A stretch of 64,000 bases of DNA from Alkalimonas mucilaginosa (GCF_036327005.1 NZ_JAUGZK010000011.1:55206-119205), one strand, 5' to 3'; positions 15,725 through 25,883 are shown, counted from the first letter of the stretch. The notes: generated from the sequence alone by a model not told the origin. A program made the numbers and translations.

Positions 15725-17503
15725 ATGAGTAAGCCATTGTTATTAACCGAGCTGGTACTCAGAGATGCCCATCAATCCCTGTTGGCAACCCGGATGCGTC
15801 TGGAAGACATGCTGCCTATTGCTGAAAAACTGGACAAGGTCGGCTACTGGTCGATGGAGTCCTGGGGAGGAGCTACTTTCGATGCCTGCATTCGTTATCT
15901 GGGGGAAGACCCCTGGCACCGGATCCGGGCACTAAAAAAAGCCATGCCCAATACCAAGCAGCAGATGTTGCTGCGCGGCCAGAATTTGCTGGGCTACCGG
16001 CATTATGCCGATGATGTGGTCGAAGCCTTTGTCGATCGTGCGGTCGAGAACGGGGTGGATGTGTTCCGCATTTTCGATGCCATGAACGATATCCGTAACT
16101 TGCAAACCGCCATTCAGGCTGCAGTGAAAGCCAATGCCCATGCTCAGGGGACGATGTCTTATACTGTCAGTCCGGTGCATACCATCGATATGTGGGTGGA
16201 TATGGCGATCCAGCTCGAGGATATGGGCTGTCACTCCATTTGTATTAAAGATATGGCGGGTTTGCTGAAGCCTTATGTAGCCGATGAGCTGATTACCCGC
16301 ATCAAAGAAGCGGTGAAAATCCCGCTGGCGATGCAATGCCACGCTACCACAGGGCTCAGTACGGCCACCTACCAGAAAGCCATCGATGCCGGCATTGATA
16401 TGCTGGATACTGCGATTTCCTCGATGAGTATGACCTATGGTCATAGCGCGACAGAAACCATGGTCGCCATTACCGAAGGCACCGAGCGCGATACTGGTCT
16501 GGATTTGGTGTTACTGGCTGAAATTGCCGCTTATTTCCGTGAAGTGCGGAAGAAATACGCTAAATTTGAAGGTTCCTTAAAAGGCGTTGATGCCCGTATT
16601 TTGCTGGCCCAGGTGCCAGGTGGGATGCTGACCAATATGGAAAGCCAGCTCAAAGAGCAGGATGCACTGGATAAACTGGATACCGTACTGAAAGAAATTC
16701 CGAAAGTCCGTGAGGATTTAGGTTTTATTCCGTTGGTTACCCCAACCTCACAGATTGTCGGCACTCAGGCGGTGCTCAATGTGCTGACCGGCGAGCGCTA
16801 CAAAACCATCACCAAAGAAACCGCCGGTGTGTTAAAAGGCGAATACGGTGCTACCCCTGCCGAAGTGGATGCGGAGCTGCAGAAACGGGTACTGGACGGC
16901 AGCGATGCCATCACCTGCCGCCCTGCCGATTTGCTGGAACCGGAGATGGAGCGGTTAAGCAAAGAGCTGCAGGAAATCGCTAAAAAAGAAAGCATCAGCC
17001 TGGCCGACGCTCAGGTAGATGATGTGCTGACCTATGCTTTGTTCCCGCAAGTGGGTTTGAAATTCTTAAAAAACCGCAATAACCCGGCCGCCTTTGAGCC
17101 CGTCCCGGAAGTGCCGTCTGACACCGGCAGCACTACAAGCCCAGCGGTAACGGTAACCGGTGGCGTTGCCGCCTACAGCGTACGGGTCGATGGCAAGGTG
17201 TATGAAGTGGAGGTAGCGCCTAGCGGAGAGCTCAGCAGCATCAAGCCGGTGGTGGAAGAAAACATTCCAGGCCGCGCTTCTGTGACCGGTAGCGGCACCT
17301 TAACGGCACCTTTGGCTGGCAACATCTGGAAGGTGGTGACCAAAGAGGGTGCTCAGGTGAAGAAGGGCGATGTGGTGATCATTATGGAAGCGATGAAAAT
17401 GGAGACCGAAGTGCGTGCGGCGGTGGATGGTACCATTCAACAAATCCATGTCAGCGCTGGCGATGCTGTGACCAACGGCGATGTTTTAATCACCTACGCC
17501 TGA
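15725..17503 (+). CDS. oadA: Oxaloacetate decarboxylase alpha subunit (biotin protein)
   Basis: Catalyses carboxyl transfer from oxaloacetate to its own biotin, giving pyruvate. The 592 residues contain the carboxyltransferase TIM barrel (about 1-300, RDAHQSLLATRMR at the start, metal-binding motif near MQCHATTG), a PYC-type conserved domain (about 300-460) and a biotinyl domain at the C-terminus with EAMKMETEV. The biotinylated Lys is residue 558. The subunit is cytoplasmic and docks on OadG/OadB. Confidence 0.96.
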   Translation: MSKPLLLTELVLRDAHQSLLATRMRLEDMLPIAEKLDKVGYWSMESWGGATFDACIRYLGEDPWHRIRALKKAMPNTKQQMLLRGQNLLGYRHYADDVVEAFVDRAVENGVDVFRIFDAMNDIRNLQTAIQAAVKANAHAQGTMSYTVSPVHTIDMWVDMAIQLEDMGCHSICIKDMAGLLKPYVADELITRIKEAVKIPLAMQCHATTGLSTATYQKAIDAGIDMLDTAISSMSMTYGHSATETMVAITEGTERDTGLDLVLLAEIAAYFREVRKKYAKFEGSLKGVDARILLAQVPGGMLTNMESQLKEQDALDKLDTVLKEIPKVREDLGFIPLVTPTSQIVGTQAVLNVLTGERYKTITKETAGVLKGEYGATPAEVDAELQKRVLDGSDAITCRPADLLEPEMERLSKELQEIAKKESISLADAQVDDVLTYALFPQVGLKFLKNRNNPAAFEPVPEVPSDTGSTTSPAVTVTGGVAAYSVRVDGKVYEVEVAPSGELSSIKPVVEENIPGRASVTGSGTLTAPLAGNIWKVVTKEGAQVKKGDVVIIMEAMKMETEVRAAVDGTIQQIHVSAGDAVTNGDVLITYA

Positions 17504-17514
17504 AGGATGTTTTG

Positions 17515-18645
17515 ATGGATGCTTTTCAAACCTTATTGCAGTCGACCGGCGTATTGAATTTCACCGCTGGTCAAGTGGTGATGCTGTTGGTTGGCATTGG
17601 CTTGTTGTACCTGGCTATTGCCAAAAACTTTGAACCCTTGCTGTTGTTACCCATTGGTTTTGGTGCCATTTTGACCAATATTCCGCTGGCTGGTATGGGG
17701 GAAGTGGGCGGCTTGCTGCATATGTTCTACGAAGTTGGGGTGGGAACAGGCTTATTCCCACTACTGATTTTCCTTGGTGTCGGTGCTATGACCGATTTTG
17801 GTGCACTGATTGCTTACCCTCGGATGCTATTTTTAGGTGCCGCGGCGCAGTTTGGTATTTTCGCTACTTTATTGGGGGCCATTGCACTGAACTGGATCCC
17901 GGGTATGAGTTTTACCTTTAAAGAAGCGGCTGCGATTGCCATCATTGGCGGGGCCGATGGCCCAACCGCCATCTTCCTGGCATCGCAATTGGCACCAGAG
18001 TTGCTGGGGGCCATTGCGGTGGCTGCATACTCATACATGGCTCTGGTGCCTTTAATTCAGCCGCCTATTATGAAAGCGCTGACCAGTCAGAAAGAGCGCG
18101 AAATTCAGATGACGCAGCTGCGTACTGTCAGCAAGAAAGAAAAAATCTTGTTTCCGCTCATTTTGTTGATGCTGACTATCTTGTTTTTACCAACGGCAGC
18201 ACCGCTGATCGGGATGCTGTGTTTAGGCAACCTGATGCGTGAAGCCGGGGTGGTGGATCGACTGAGCAAGACTGCGCAAAACGAGCTGATTAATATCGTG
18301 ACCATTTTCCTTGGTTTGGCAGTGGGTTCGCGGTTAAGTGCCGAACATTTTCTGACCACCCAAACATTGGGGATCCTGGTGCTTGGCATGGTAGCTTTTG
18401 CCATTGGCACCGGCTCCGGGGTGATTATGGCAAAAATCATGAATAAGTTGTCGAAGCAGCCGATCAACCCCCTGGTAGGCGCTGCCGGTGTATCAGCGGT
18501 GCCGATGGCAGCCAGGGTAGTGAACAAAGTAGGTTTGCAAGCCAACCCCCACAACTTCCTGTTGATGCATGCAATGGGGCCGAATGTGGCTGGTGTGATT
18601 GGCTCGGCAGTAGCCGCAGGTATCCTGTTGGCCTTGGTGGGGTAG
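17515..18645 (+). CDS. oadB: Sodium-pumping oxaloacetate decarboxylase beta subunit
   Basis: The integral membrane subunit decarboxylates carboxybiotin and exports sodium ions. The 376 residues are largely hydrophobic and carry the conserved GGADGPTAIF segment near residue 145, with the Asp used for sodium binding, and NPLVGAAGVSAVPMAAR near 320. An in-frame TTG at 17512 is rejected because GAAGGA lies seven bases before the ATG at 17515. Last gene of the operon. Confidence 0.95.
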   Translation: MDAFQTLLQSTGVLNFTAGQVVMLLVGIGLLYLAIAKNFEPLLLLPIGFGAILTNIPLAGMGEVGGLLHMFYEVGVGTGLFPLLIFLGVGAMTDFGALIAYPRMLFLGAAAQFGIFATLLGAIALNWIPGMSFTFKEAAAIAIIGGADGPTAIFLASQLAPELLGAIAVAAYSYMALVPLIQPPIMKALTSQKEREIQMTQLRTVSKKEKILFPLILLMLTILFLPTAAPLIGMLCLGNLMREAGVVDRLSKTAQNELINIVTIFLGLAVGSRLSAEHFLTTQTLGILVLGMVAFAIGTGSGVIMAKIMNKLSKQPINPLVGAAGVSAVPMAARVVNKVGLQANPHNFLLMHAMGPNVAGVIGSAVAAGILLALVG

Positions 18646-18672
18646 CGGCTGCCGATTCATAAAGCTCCCCGG

Positions 18673-18700
18673 TATAATCGGCACAGGAAACAGCTGTGCC
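18673..18700 (+). promoter_or_regulatory. Perfect -10 box and hairpin before the kinase-like gene
   Basis: TATAAT at 18673-18678 has no good -35 box 16-18 bases upstream. Immediately after it is a 7-bp hairpin (GGCACAG / CTGTGCC, 18680-18700) that would form at the 5' end of the transcript or help end oadGAB. It lacks a T run, so I do not call it a terminator. Confidence 0.3.
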
Positions 18701-18759
18701 ATCCGCTGTTTCTGGGTATACTGCAGCCAGATTAAGTGTTTTTTACTGGTGGGGAAACC

Positions 18760-21303
18760 GTGGTCGTTGAGCACAACAGCTCTGAACAAGCCATACCATT
18801 TACTGTCGTTTCTGACGTTGGTGCAGGCAGTTACGGTACCTGCTATAAAGCTTATGATGCAACGCAGCAACGAGTGGTGGCGCTTAAAGTATTGCAGTGC
18901 AATGCTGCGTCTTGTGCCGAGCTGCTTGAAGCTGCGGCCGCTGTTGCTGCTCTGAAGCATCCAGGCATTGCCTCTGTTGATGCAATGGGCAGTGCAGAGA
19001 GCCAGTCTTATATTGCTACCGAGTGGGTTGAAGGTAAAAACCTGGCCGCCTATCTGGCAGAAAATCGCTATGATTTGATTGAGCGGCTGGCTATTGCAAA
19101 GCAAATCGCCAGTGCGATGAGCTATGCGCACCAGGCGGGGGTGTTGCATCGGGCATTAAAGCCATCCAATGTGCTGCTTACGGCTGATAACCAGGTTCGG
19201 TTGGTTGATTTTGGTATGGGCAGCCGCGAGCTGAGCGTACTGCGAGCCGTGCTGACTGACCAGCCGCTGGAAGCCAATGCCGGGCTGGATGTAACTCAGA
19301 CTACCGCGTTACAGAATAGCGTCGGCTGGTTGGCTCCAGAACTGTTGCAGGGCGAAGCTGCTTCCGTGGCATCCGATGTCTTCAGCTTTGGGGTGTTGCT
19401 GTATGAGCTGTGTTACCAGCAGCATCCTTTTGCTGCTAATGATGCCATTGCTACTGCAGCCGCTGTGACGGAAGGGATGACTCGACCCGCCCCAGCATGG
19501 GCGCAGACGCAGGTGCCTGCCCCGGTGCAGCGATTGATTCGTCAATGTTTGTCGGTAAGCCCAGAGCTGCGGCCGGATTCTATGCAGCTGCTTGTCGAAC
19601 AACTTGAGCGCAGCATACGGAAGTTGAATAAGCCACAACCCCATCGAGTACTCTGGTACCAGCAGCCTATGGTGCTTGGGCTTGTTTTTTGTGCACTGAT
19701 ACCACTACTTTGGTTTGGTTATGGGAGCCTGAATAAGCAAACACTGTTAGCCGAAGGCAAGGTGCTCGCTGTGATGCCATTTCACGTCGTGTCGGATGAC
19801 CCAGAGCTTACGTTATTGGGGCGAGGGTTGGGGTTTAGTCTGAGTTATGATCTTGCTGCATTGCAGCAAAACCATGGTGCCAAATGGGTTGTCCCACCGG
19901 TTGAGCTAAGGCGGTATCAGGACTTGACTGTAGTACAGTTGCACCAGTATTTTGGTGCTGAGCGTATTCTGCTTGGCAGCATGCAATGGGCGGAACCTTC
20001 TCAACAGCTTGCATTGGAGTTAGCGTTGCTGGATGCTAAGGATGGGCAGCGGATACGGACGAAAGAATTGGCGTTATCTGCTACCGATTGGGCGAGCAAT
20101 AGCATCCGTCTTCGTCAGGCGGCATCGGATTTGCTAGGCACCAAAACCGCTGCTTCAGCCACAACACTGGCAACTGAGATAGTTCAAGAGGAAGAGGTTT
20201 ATCGCCGCTACTTGCTTGGCCTTGGCTATATGTACCGCGATAATTCTGCTCCAAGCTTACTGGCCGGAATCGAAGCCCTGGAACAGGCTATTGCCTTACA
20301 ACCAGATTTTCCTGCCGCGGAAGTGGCACTGATTCGGGCCTCGCTTTGGGTCGCTCCGCGTGATACCTTGCACCGGTTGGAGCGGGTTCAACATACACTG
20401 AATAGTTTGCAGCTGCGTTATCCAACAGATCCCCATTTGCCTGTTTTATTTGGCCAACTGGCTGTCCAGCAGTCGGATTTTGATGAGGCGATCACAATGT
20501 TTCACCAAGTGTTGCAAAGAGAGCCAAATCAAACAGAGGCTTACTTTGGCCTGGCAGATACTTATCGAAGGCAAGGCCGCTTGGAACTTGCGGAGCAGGC
20601 TTTTTTGAATGCTTTAGAACAGCATCACAGCTGGTTTGTACTGAACTATCTTGCCACCTTTTATTTACAGACCAGCCAGTTGGACAAAGCAGAACAGGCT
20701 TATCGTAAGTTATCGGAGTGGGCCCCAGAGAATGCCTCAGTATGGGGGATGTTAGGGGCTATCCAATTCAATCGTGCTCAGTACAGCGAAGCCCATTATG
20801 CTTTCCTTCAAGCATTAAAGCTTTCACCCGTTGCCAGCAATTATTCCAATGTAGCAACGGCTTTATTTTATCAATATAAATATGAAGAAGCGGTGCAGGC
20901 TTTTCAGCAAGCGGTTGAATTAGACCCCACAAACTACTTGCTTTGGGCTAACCTGGCGGATAGTTATCGGCATAGCCAACAGCAATCGCTGGCTGAACAA
21001 GCCTACCAACAAGCGATAAAGCTATTGCGTGAGCGGTTGGAGTTGGCACCAAATAATACCTTGCTTCAACTAAGGTTGGCGGTATACCTGGCAAAAGTCG
21101 GAGACTGTGAGAGATCGGAACAGATTATGCTGGGGTTGCCTGATCTGCCTGATAGCAGACAGTTTGTGCTGGCGGCGCAACAGGCTGTAGTTTGTGGTAA
21201 TAATGAAAGAGCAAAGCGCTGGTTGCAGCAAGCGCTGGACTCAGGCTATCCATTGGTATCGTTGTTGAATGAGCCTGAGTTCAGTGAGTTGGGATTGAAA
21301 TGA
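18760..21303 (+). CDS. Membrane-anchored protein kinase-like protein with TPR repeats; catalytic HRD Asp absent
   Basis: The 847 residues have a Ser/Thr kinase fold (about 10-285), one membrane helix (about 304-322), a TolB-like or adenylate-cyclase-associated domain (about 330-460) and a C-terminal array of about six TPR repeats (about 560-820). The glycine loop GAGSYGTCYK, the Lys of VALK (43), DFG (150-152), APE and DVFSFG are intact. The catalytic loop reads HRALKPSN, with Ala at residue 132 instead of the base Asp, so it may be a pseudokinase or scaffold. The GTG at 18760 follows GGTGGGG; an alternative GTG is at 18736. It is a single gene with no phosphatase or FHA neighbour. Confidence 0.85.
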   Translation: MVVEHNSSEQAIPFTVVSDVGAGSYGTCYKAYDATQQRVVALKVLQCNAASCAELLEAAAAVAALKHPGIASVDAMGSAESQSYIATEWVEGKNLAAYLAENRYDLIERLAIAKQIASAMSYAHQAGVLHRALKPSNVLLTADNQVRLVDFGMGSRELSVLRAVLTDQPLEANAGLDVTQTTALQNSVGWLAPELLQGEAASVASDVFSFGVLLYELCYQQHPFAANDAIATAAAVTEGMTRPAPAWAQTQVPAPVQRLIRQCLSVSPELRPDSMQLLVEQLERSIRKLNKPQPHRVLWYQQPMVLGLVFCALIPLLWFGYGSLNKQTLLAEGKVLAVMPFHVVSDDPELTLLGRGLGFSLSYDLAALQQNHGAKWVVPPVELRRYQDLTVVQLHQYFGAERILLGSMQWAEPSQQLALELALLDAKDGQRIRTKELALSATDWASNSIRLRQAASDLLGTKTAASATTLATEIVQEEEVYRRYLLGLGYMYRDNSAPSLLAGIEALEQAIALQPDFPAAEVALIRASLWVAPRDTLHRLERVQHTLNSLQLRYPTDPHLPVLFGQLAVQQSDFDEAITMFHQVLQREPNQTEAYFGLADTYRRQGRLELAEQAFLNALEQHHSWFVLNYLATFYLQTSQLDKAEQAYRKLSEWAPENASVWGMLGAIQFNRAQYSEAHYAFLQALKLSPVASNYSNVATALFYQYKYEEAVQAFQQAVELDPTNYLLWANLADSYRHSQQQSLAEQAYQQAIKLLRERLELAPNNTLLQLRLAVYLAKVGDCERSEQIMLGLPDLPDSRQFVLAAQQAVVCGNNERAKRWLQQALDSGYPLVSLLNEPEFSELGLK

Positions 21304-21318
21304 AAAGTGGTCAGTTGG

Positions 21319-21699
21319 TTAGCTATCTACATCACCATCATTGATGATAATTTCCGGATCCAACTGGAACAGCTGTTGCTTACCATCTTTCAGCTCTGCA
21401 ACCAGATACAGTGCGTAGGCGTTGTACATAGGAACCTTAACGGTAGTGCTATCTTGTGCCACCCGTTTTTCTGCCCGGTACAAATGCTCGGCACAGCTCT
21501 TGGCCCCGAATGAATAGCGCGTGGAGCGCTCCGGCTCAAACGGGTTGTTAAAATACAAGCCCCAGTCCAGTAGTTTTAAACCACTTTTATTGGCCAGTTC
21601 AAAGGTAATAGCTTCGCCTTTATCAGCGTAAATCTCTTGCTCATGAGGGGCGATGTGAATTTGTAAGGTTGAGGTAAAAGTAAAATGTTGAGTTGCCAT
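21319..21699 (-). CDS. Small protein of unknown function
   Basis: I do not recognise this 126-residue protein. It has no signal peptide or membrane helix, and it alternates short strands with an acidic C-terminus (INDGDVDS). A WGLYFNNPFEPERSTRYSF segment sits mid-protein. AAGGA lies six bases before the ATG at 21699, which I prefer to ATGs at 21702 and 21717. It converges on the kinase-like gene with a 15-base gap. Base composition is like its neighbours. Confidence 0.6.
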   Translation of the reverse strand: MATQHFTFTSTLQIHIAPHEQEIYADKGEAITFELANKSGLKLLDWGLYFNNPFEPERSTRYSFGAKSCAEHLYRAEKRVAQDSTTVKVPMYNAYALYLVAELKDGKQQLFQLDPEIIINDGDVDS

Positions 21700-21837
21700 C
21701 ATGCTTCCTTGTGTCATGCAATAGCGGAATAAATTGCTTCAGTAACCATAAAGCAACCATATACTAGCATGGTTTGATGCATTAACAAGTTTTGCAAGGG
21801 GGTAAGCGCTAAATCCTACGCTAAGTGCCTGCAGCAG

Positions 21838-23169
21838 TTAAGGCACTGCAGCCAGCAACTGCTGTTGTTGGCTCTGCAGCTCTGCCAGTACTTCGCTGGC
21901 TTTGGCAATAAAGCTGGTTTTATCAGCACCAGTTAAAGCCTGAGCCTGGGGGAGTTGTACTGTTCTTGGATTGCGGTGCACGCCATTGACCACAAACTCG
22001 TAGTGCAGATGCGGGCCAGTAACCCGGCCGGTAGCACCCAGCCGGCCAATCACCTGGCCCTGCCGGACCCGATCGCCCACCTTGACCTGACGGCGGGACA
22101 GATGCAGGTACTTGGTAATGATGTTGTTGCCGTGTTGGATAAACACATAGTTGCCGTTCAGATTGTTGTAGGTAGAAGCCGTTACCCGGCCATCACCGGT
22201 GGCCATAATAGGGGTGCCAACCGGAGCAACATAATCAATGCCATTATGCGGCGCTACCCGACCGGTGACCGGGTGCTGTCGGCGGGGATTGAAGTTGGAG
22301 CTGATGCGGGTAAACTCGACCGGCGCACGCAAAAAAGCCTGCCGCATGCTGGTGCCATCGGGTTTGTAATAGTGGCCATCGCTGTGGCGTACCGCCTGAA
22401 TCACCCGGCCCTGATTGCTGAATTGAGCGGCAAGAATAGCACCATGTCCAATAAACTCATCCTCGCTGTAGTTGCGCTCAAACAAAACGGTAAAGCTGTC
22501 ACCAGCCCGTATATCCAGTGCAAAGTCGATATCCCAGCCAAAGATACTGGCCAGCGCCATGATTTGGTTGTTGCTAAGGCCGGCACTCAGGCCAGCATGC
22601 CAAAAGCTGGATTGAATGGTGGCAGCGGCGTATTCGGTGCGTGCTTCAACAGTACGGCGCTGTTGTTCAGCTTGAAACCGTCCTTCGTGATTACGATAGA
22701 CCAGCAGCGATTCCAGCCGGTTGATGGCATAACGCAGCTCTTGCAGCTGGCCCGTTTCATCTAAGCCAAACTCCAGTGTTTCACCGGGAAATAAGCGGGT
22801 CAGGGTACGGGTGCTATCGCCCAGTGCCAGAATGGCCAGCATGGTTTGCTGGCTGACATTGGCGCGGCGAAACAAGTTGGATAGGGCATCGCCACTTTGC
22901 ACGGTTATGCTATGCCATGCCAGCTCAGGCTCAGGCAATGTTTCAGGCACCGGCTCTAAGAGTGGAGGCACATCGGTTGCTGCTGACAGACTGGTATCCA
23001 AGGGTAACAATTCAGGGATATAAAGCTCGTTAAGTTCTGCGACCTCGCTACTGCTTTGTTTTGAACCTGTTGTCTCTGTTGGTAGCAGGATCACCAGTAC
23101 AGACAGCAGGATCAAACCCACAATGAACAGGCGATGAGCGAGTGGAAGACGTGACACCAATGTTTGCAT
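21838..23169 (-). CDS. M23 family murein DD-endopeptidase, MepM-like
   Basis: Cuts peptide cross-links of peptidoglycan in the periplasm to allow wall growth. The 443 residues have an N-terminal membrane anchor (about 13-30), an OapA/LysM-like region (about 85-150) and the M23 domain near the C-terminus with zinc ligands HNGIDY and GPHLHYEF. The order and length match E. coli MepM (YebA, 440). It is divergent from tyrS with 141 bases between them. Confidence 0.9.
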   Translation of the reverse strand: MQTLVSRLPLAHRLFIVGLILLSVLVILLPTETTGSKQSSSEVAELNELYIPELLPLDTSLSAATDVPPLLEPVPETLPEPELAWHSITVQSGDALSNLFRRANVSQQTMLAILALGDSTRTLTRLFPGETLEFGLDETGQLQELRYAINRLESLLVYRNHEGRFQAEQQRRTVEARTEYAAATIQSSFWHAGLSAGLSNNQIMALASIFGWDIDFALDIRAGDSFTVLFERNYSEDEFIGHGAILAAQFSNQGRVIQAVRHSDGHYYKPDGTSMRQAFLRAPVEFTRISSNFNPRRQHPVTGRVAPHNGIDYVAPVGTPIMATGDGRVTASTYNNLNGNYVFIQHGNNIITKYLHLSRRQVKVGDRVRQGQVIGRLGATGRVTGPHLHYEFVVNGVHRNPRTVQLPQAQALTGADKTSFIAKASEVLAELQSQQQQLLAAVP

Positions 23170-23310
23170 AGATAAGGATCTGATTACTGCTTAAATTAGC
23201 AGCATAACGCTTTTTTTTCACTGTTGCCAGTATTGTGCAATTTCCAATGCCAGCCGCATCAGTTAAAATAACCGATCCTGACAACGATGATTACTTTTTT
23301 GGAGAACACC

Positions 23311-24513
23311 ATGACCAACTGGGAGCAGGCGTTTGCTGAGTTAAAACGCGGCTGCGAAGAGATTTTGCTGGAAGACGAGCTGATTGCCAAGCTAAAGCAA
23401 GGCAAGCCATTGAAAATTAAAGCAGGTTTTGATCCTACAGCGCCAGATTTGCATCTGGGCCATACCGTGCTGATTAACAAGCTGCGCACCTTCCAGCAGT
23501 ATGGTCATGAAGTGATTTTCCTGATCGGTGATTTTACCGGCATGATAGGTGATCCCAGCGGCAAAAATGTCACCCGCAAGCCACTGAGCCGGGAAGATGT
23601 GCTGACCAACGCCGAAACTTACAAAGAGCAGGTGTTTAAAATTCTGGACCCGGCCAAAACCCGTATCGCTTTTAACTCTGAATGGATGGGGGAGTTAGGT
23701 GCCGCTGGTTTAATCCGGCTGGCCTCACAGCAAACAGTGGCCCGGATGCTGGAGCGCGATGACTTTAAAAAGCGCTTTGCCAACAATCAGTCGATTGCGA
23801 TCCATGAGTTTCTGTACCCGCTGGTACAAGGCTGGGATTCGGTGGCGCTGGAAGCCGATGTCGAGATGGGCGGTACCGATCAGCGCTTTAACCTGCTGAT
23901 GGGCCGTGAGCTGCAAAAAGAAGCCGGGCAGCGGCCACAAACCGTGATGATGGTGCCGCTGCTGGAAGGTCTGGATGGCGTGCAGAAGATGTCGAAATCG
24001 CTGGGCAACTACGTTGGCATCACCGATGCACCCAACGAGATGTTTGGCAAAATCATGTCGGTTTCTGATGAGTTGATGTGGCGTTATTTCGAGCTGCTAA
24101 GCTTCCGGCCACTGAGCGACATTGAAGCACTAAAGCAGCGCATTGCCGATGGTGGCAACCCGCGCGATGTGAAAGTTGAGCTGGCGAAAGAAATCATTGC
24201 CCGTTTCCACGATGCAGCTGCCGCTGATGCCGCAGAGCAGGACTTTATTCAGCGTTTTTCCAAAAATGCCCTGCCGGATGATATTCCAGAGCTGCAGCTA
24301 AGCTGTGAGGGCGACGCCATGCCCATAGCCAATCTGCTGAAAGAAGCTGGCCTGGTGGCCAGTACGTCTGAGGCTATACGGATGATCAAGCAGGGTGCAG
24401 TGAAGCGCAACGGCGATGAAAAAATCGACGACAGCAAGCTGGAAATCACCAAAGGCAGCGACGCCATCTATCAGGTAGGTAAGCGCAAGTTTGCTCGGAT
24501 CACCTTGGTGTAA
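23311..24513 (+). CDS. tyrS: Tyrosyl-tRNA synthetase
   Basis: Charges tRNA-Tyr. The 400 residues show the class I signatures HLGH (near residue 46) and KMSKS (near 226), and a C-terminal S4 RNA-binding domain (about 335-395). The length and the short S4 domain fit the TyrZ-type subgroup common in gammaproteobacteria. The ATG at 23311 has GGAGA upstream. An in-frame start at 23287 adds eight residues and is unlikely. Confidence 0.95.
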   Translation: MTNWEQAFAELKRGCEEILLEDELIAKLKQGKPLKIKAGFDPTAPDLHLGHTVLINKLRTFQQYGHEVIFLIGDFTGMIGDPSGKNVTRKPLSREDVLTNAETYKEQVFKILDPAKTRIAFNSEWMGELGAAGLIRLASQQTVARMLERDDFKKRFANNQSIAIHEFLYPLVQGWDSVALEADVEMGGTDQRFNLLMGRELQKEAGQRPQTVMMVPLLEGLDGVQKMSKSLGNYVGITDAPNEMFGKIMSVSDELMWRYFELLSFRPLSDIEALKQRIADGGNPRDVKVELAKEIIARFHDAAAADAAEQDFIQRFSKNALPDDIPELQLSCEGDAMPIANLLKEAGLVASTSEAIRMIKQGAVKRNGDEKIDDSKLEITKGSDAIYQVGKRKFARITLV

Positions 24514-24519
24514 TGAGTC

Positions 24520-24548
24520 AGGGTGCTTTCGGCACCCTTACCTTTTTT
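24520..24548 (+). terminator. Terminator between tyrS and the MscS gene
   Basis: Stem AGGGTGC / GCACCCT with a 5-base loop and a T tract after a short gap (CCTTTTTT). It lies between convergent genes. Confidence 0.75.
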
Positions 24549-24556
24549 CTGCTGTT

Positions 24557-25864
24557 TCAATCATCCTGATGCCGTTTAAGCTCGGCTGGCATTGATTTAA
24601 TATGCAAATCGCGCTGTGGGTAAGGAATGGTGATGTTATGTTCCTTAAATGCCCGCCAAATGGCTAAATTCACTTCCGACTTGACGCCACCGGTGCCGTT
24701 TTCCGGATCGGAAATCCAGGCGCGCAGCTGCAGCTCAATGCCACTGTCGGCAAACTCCATCAAGCGCACCGAAGGGGCTGGCTCGGTCAAAATTCGGGAT
24801 GAAGCTTTGGCGCACTCCAGCATCAGTGCCATCGCTTGCTCTGGATCATCGTCGTAACTGATTTGCACCGGGATCACCACCCGCACATTGCGATCGGCAT
24901 AGCTCCAGTTGATCACTTCCGAGGTAATCAGGTTTTCATTCGGGATCAGCGTATCGACCCCTTCACGGTTTCGCACCACCACATAGCGGGAATTCAGCGC
25001 CTCGACCCAGCCAAATTTATCCCCCACGGTAATAACATCACCGGGTTTAATAGAACGATCCAGTACCAGAATAAAGCCGCTGATAAAATTCGAGGCAATC
25101 CGTTGTAAGCCAAAACCAAGGCCAACACCAAGCGCACCACCAAAGATAGCCAGTGAGCTTAGGTTTATCCCGACGGCATTGAGTGCGATGAGAAAAGCCA
25201 GTGTCAGCAAAATAAACTTACTGAACTTGTTAAAGCCAACCCGCATGCTGGGTGAAATATAGGCTGAGCGTTGCAATTGACGGCTTATGAGTTCAGACAG
25301 CCAAATGGCTATCGTAAAAGCCAGTGCGACCAGCATTAACAGCTTTAACACGGATAAGACTGAAATGCGGTTTTCACCCAGGTTAAGCGCCATGCTGTCC
25401 AAAAAGCCCAGCACTGTTGGCAGCCAGCCCAGTAGGTGCAGGACTACACCCAACCAGATCAATACCGACAGGGCGCTTTCAGAAGACTTCAGCAGTGGAT
25501 TAATAGTAAAGGCTTTGCGCAGTAAATAGATGCTAAAACGGATCAGCGCCAGCGCCCAGAGAATGGGCACGGCAACGCCCAGCAGCTGCAAGGGCAGCTC
25601 GTACCAATCCAACACCGCTTTGGCTGGCAGTACCACCGCAAGCGCAGTTAACGGCCAGAGCAGGCGCTGCAAACTGCGTACTGCAATATGGCGAAAACCC
25701 CGCTGGTTAGCCGATGCCTGACTTTCCAGCAGTGTCTGGATACGCCGGTTGAACAAAGAGGCAGCCACCGCTGCCAGCGCCAGCACCACCACTTGCCACC
25801 AGGTAGCTGGGCTTACCAGGCTTTCAAGATGCGGTTGCAACCAGGTGAGGGTAGATTCCAGCAT
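24557..25864 (-). CDS. MscS-family mechanosensitive channel
   Basis: Opens on membrane tension to release solutes after osmotic downshock. The 435 residues have four N-terminal membrane helices (about 20-170), then the pore helix and beta domain: FGGALGVGLGFGLQRIASNFISG near 240 is the Gly/Ala-rich pore-lining TM3 pattern, followed by DRSIKPGDVITVG. The C-terminal part matches the MscS cytoplasmic cage. It is longer than E. coli MscS (286) and nearer in layout to YnaI/YbdG-type channels. Confidence 0.9.
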   Translation of the reverse strand: MLESTLTWLQPHLESLVSPATWWQVVVLALAAVAASLFNRRIQTLLESQASANQRGFRHIAVRSLQRLLWPLTALAVVLPAKAVLDWYELPLQLLGVAVPILWALALIRFSIYLLRKAFTINPLLKSSESALSVLIWLGVVLHLLGWLPTVLGFLDSMALNLGENRISVLSVLKLLMLVALAFTIAIWLSELISRQLQRSAYISPSMRVGFNKFSKFILLTLAFLIALNAVGINLSSLAIFGGALGVGLGFGLQRIASNFISGFILVLDRSIKPGDVITVGDKFGWVEALNSRYVVVRNREGVDTLIPNENLITSEVINWSYADRNVRVVIPVQISYDDDPEQAMALMLECAKASSRILTEPAPSVRLMEFADSGIELQLRAWISDPENGTGGVKSEVNLAIWRAFKEHNITIPYPQRDLHIKSMPAELKRHQDD

Positions 25865-25883
25865 AGGTTTCCTTTGAACATTG

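Noticed and set aside
21955..22764. 269-residue open frame opposite the M23 endopeptidase gene
   Set aside because: The minus-strand frame encodes clear MepM features. The plus-strand frame has none and no start signal.
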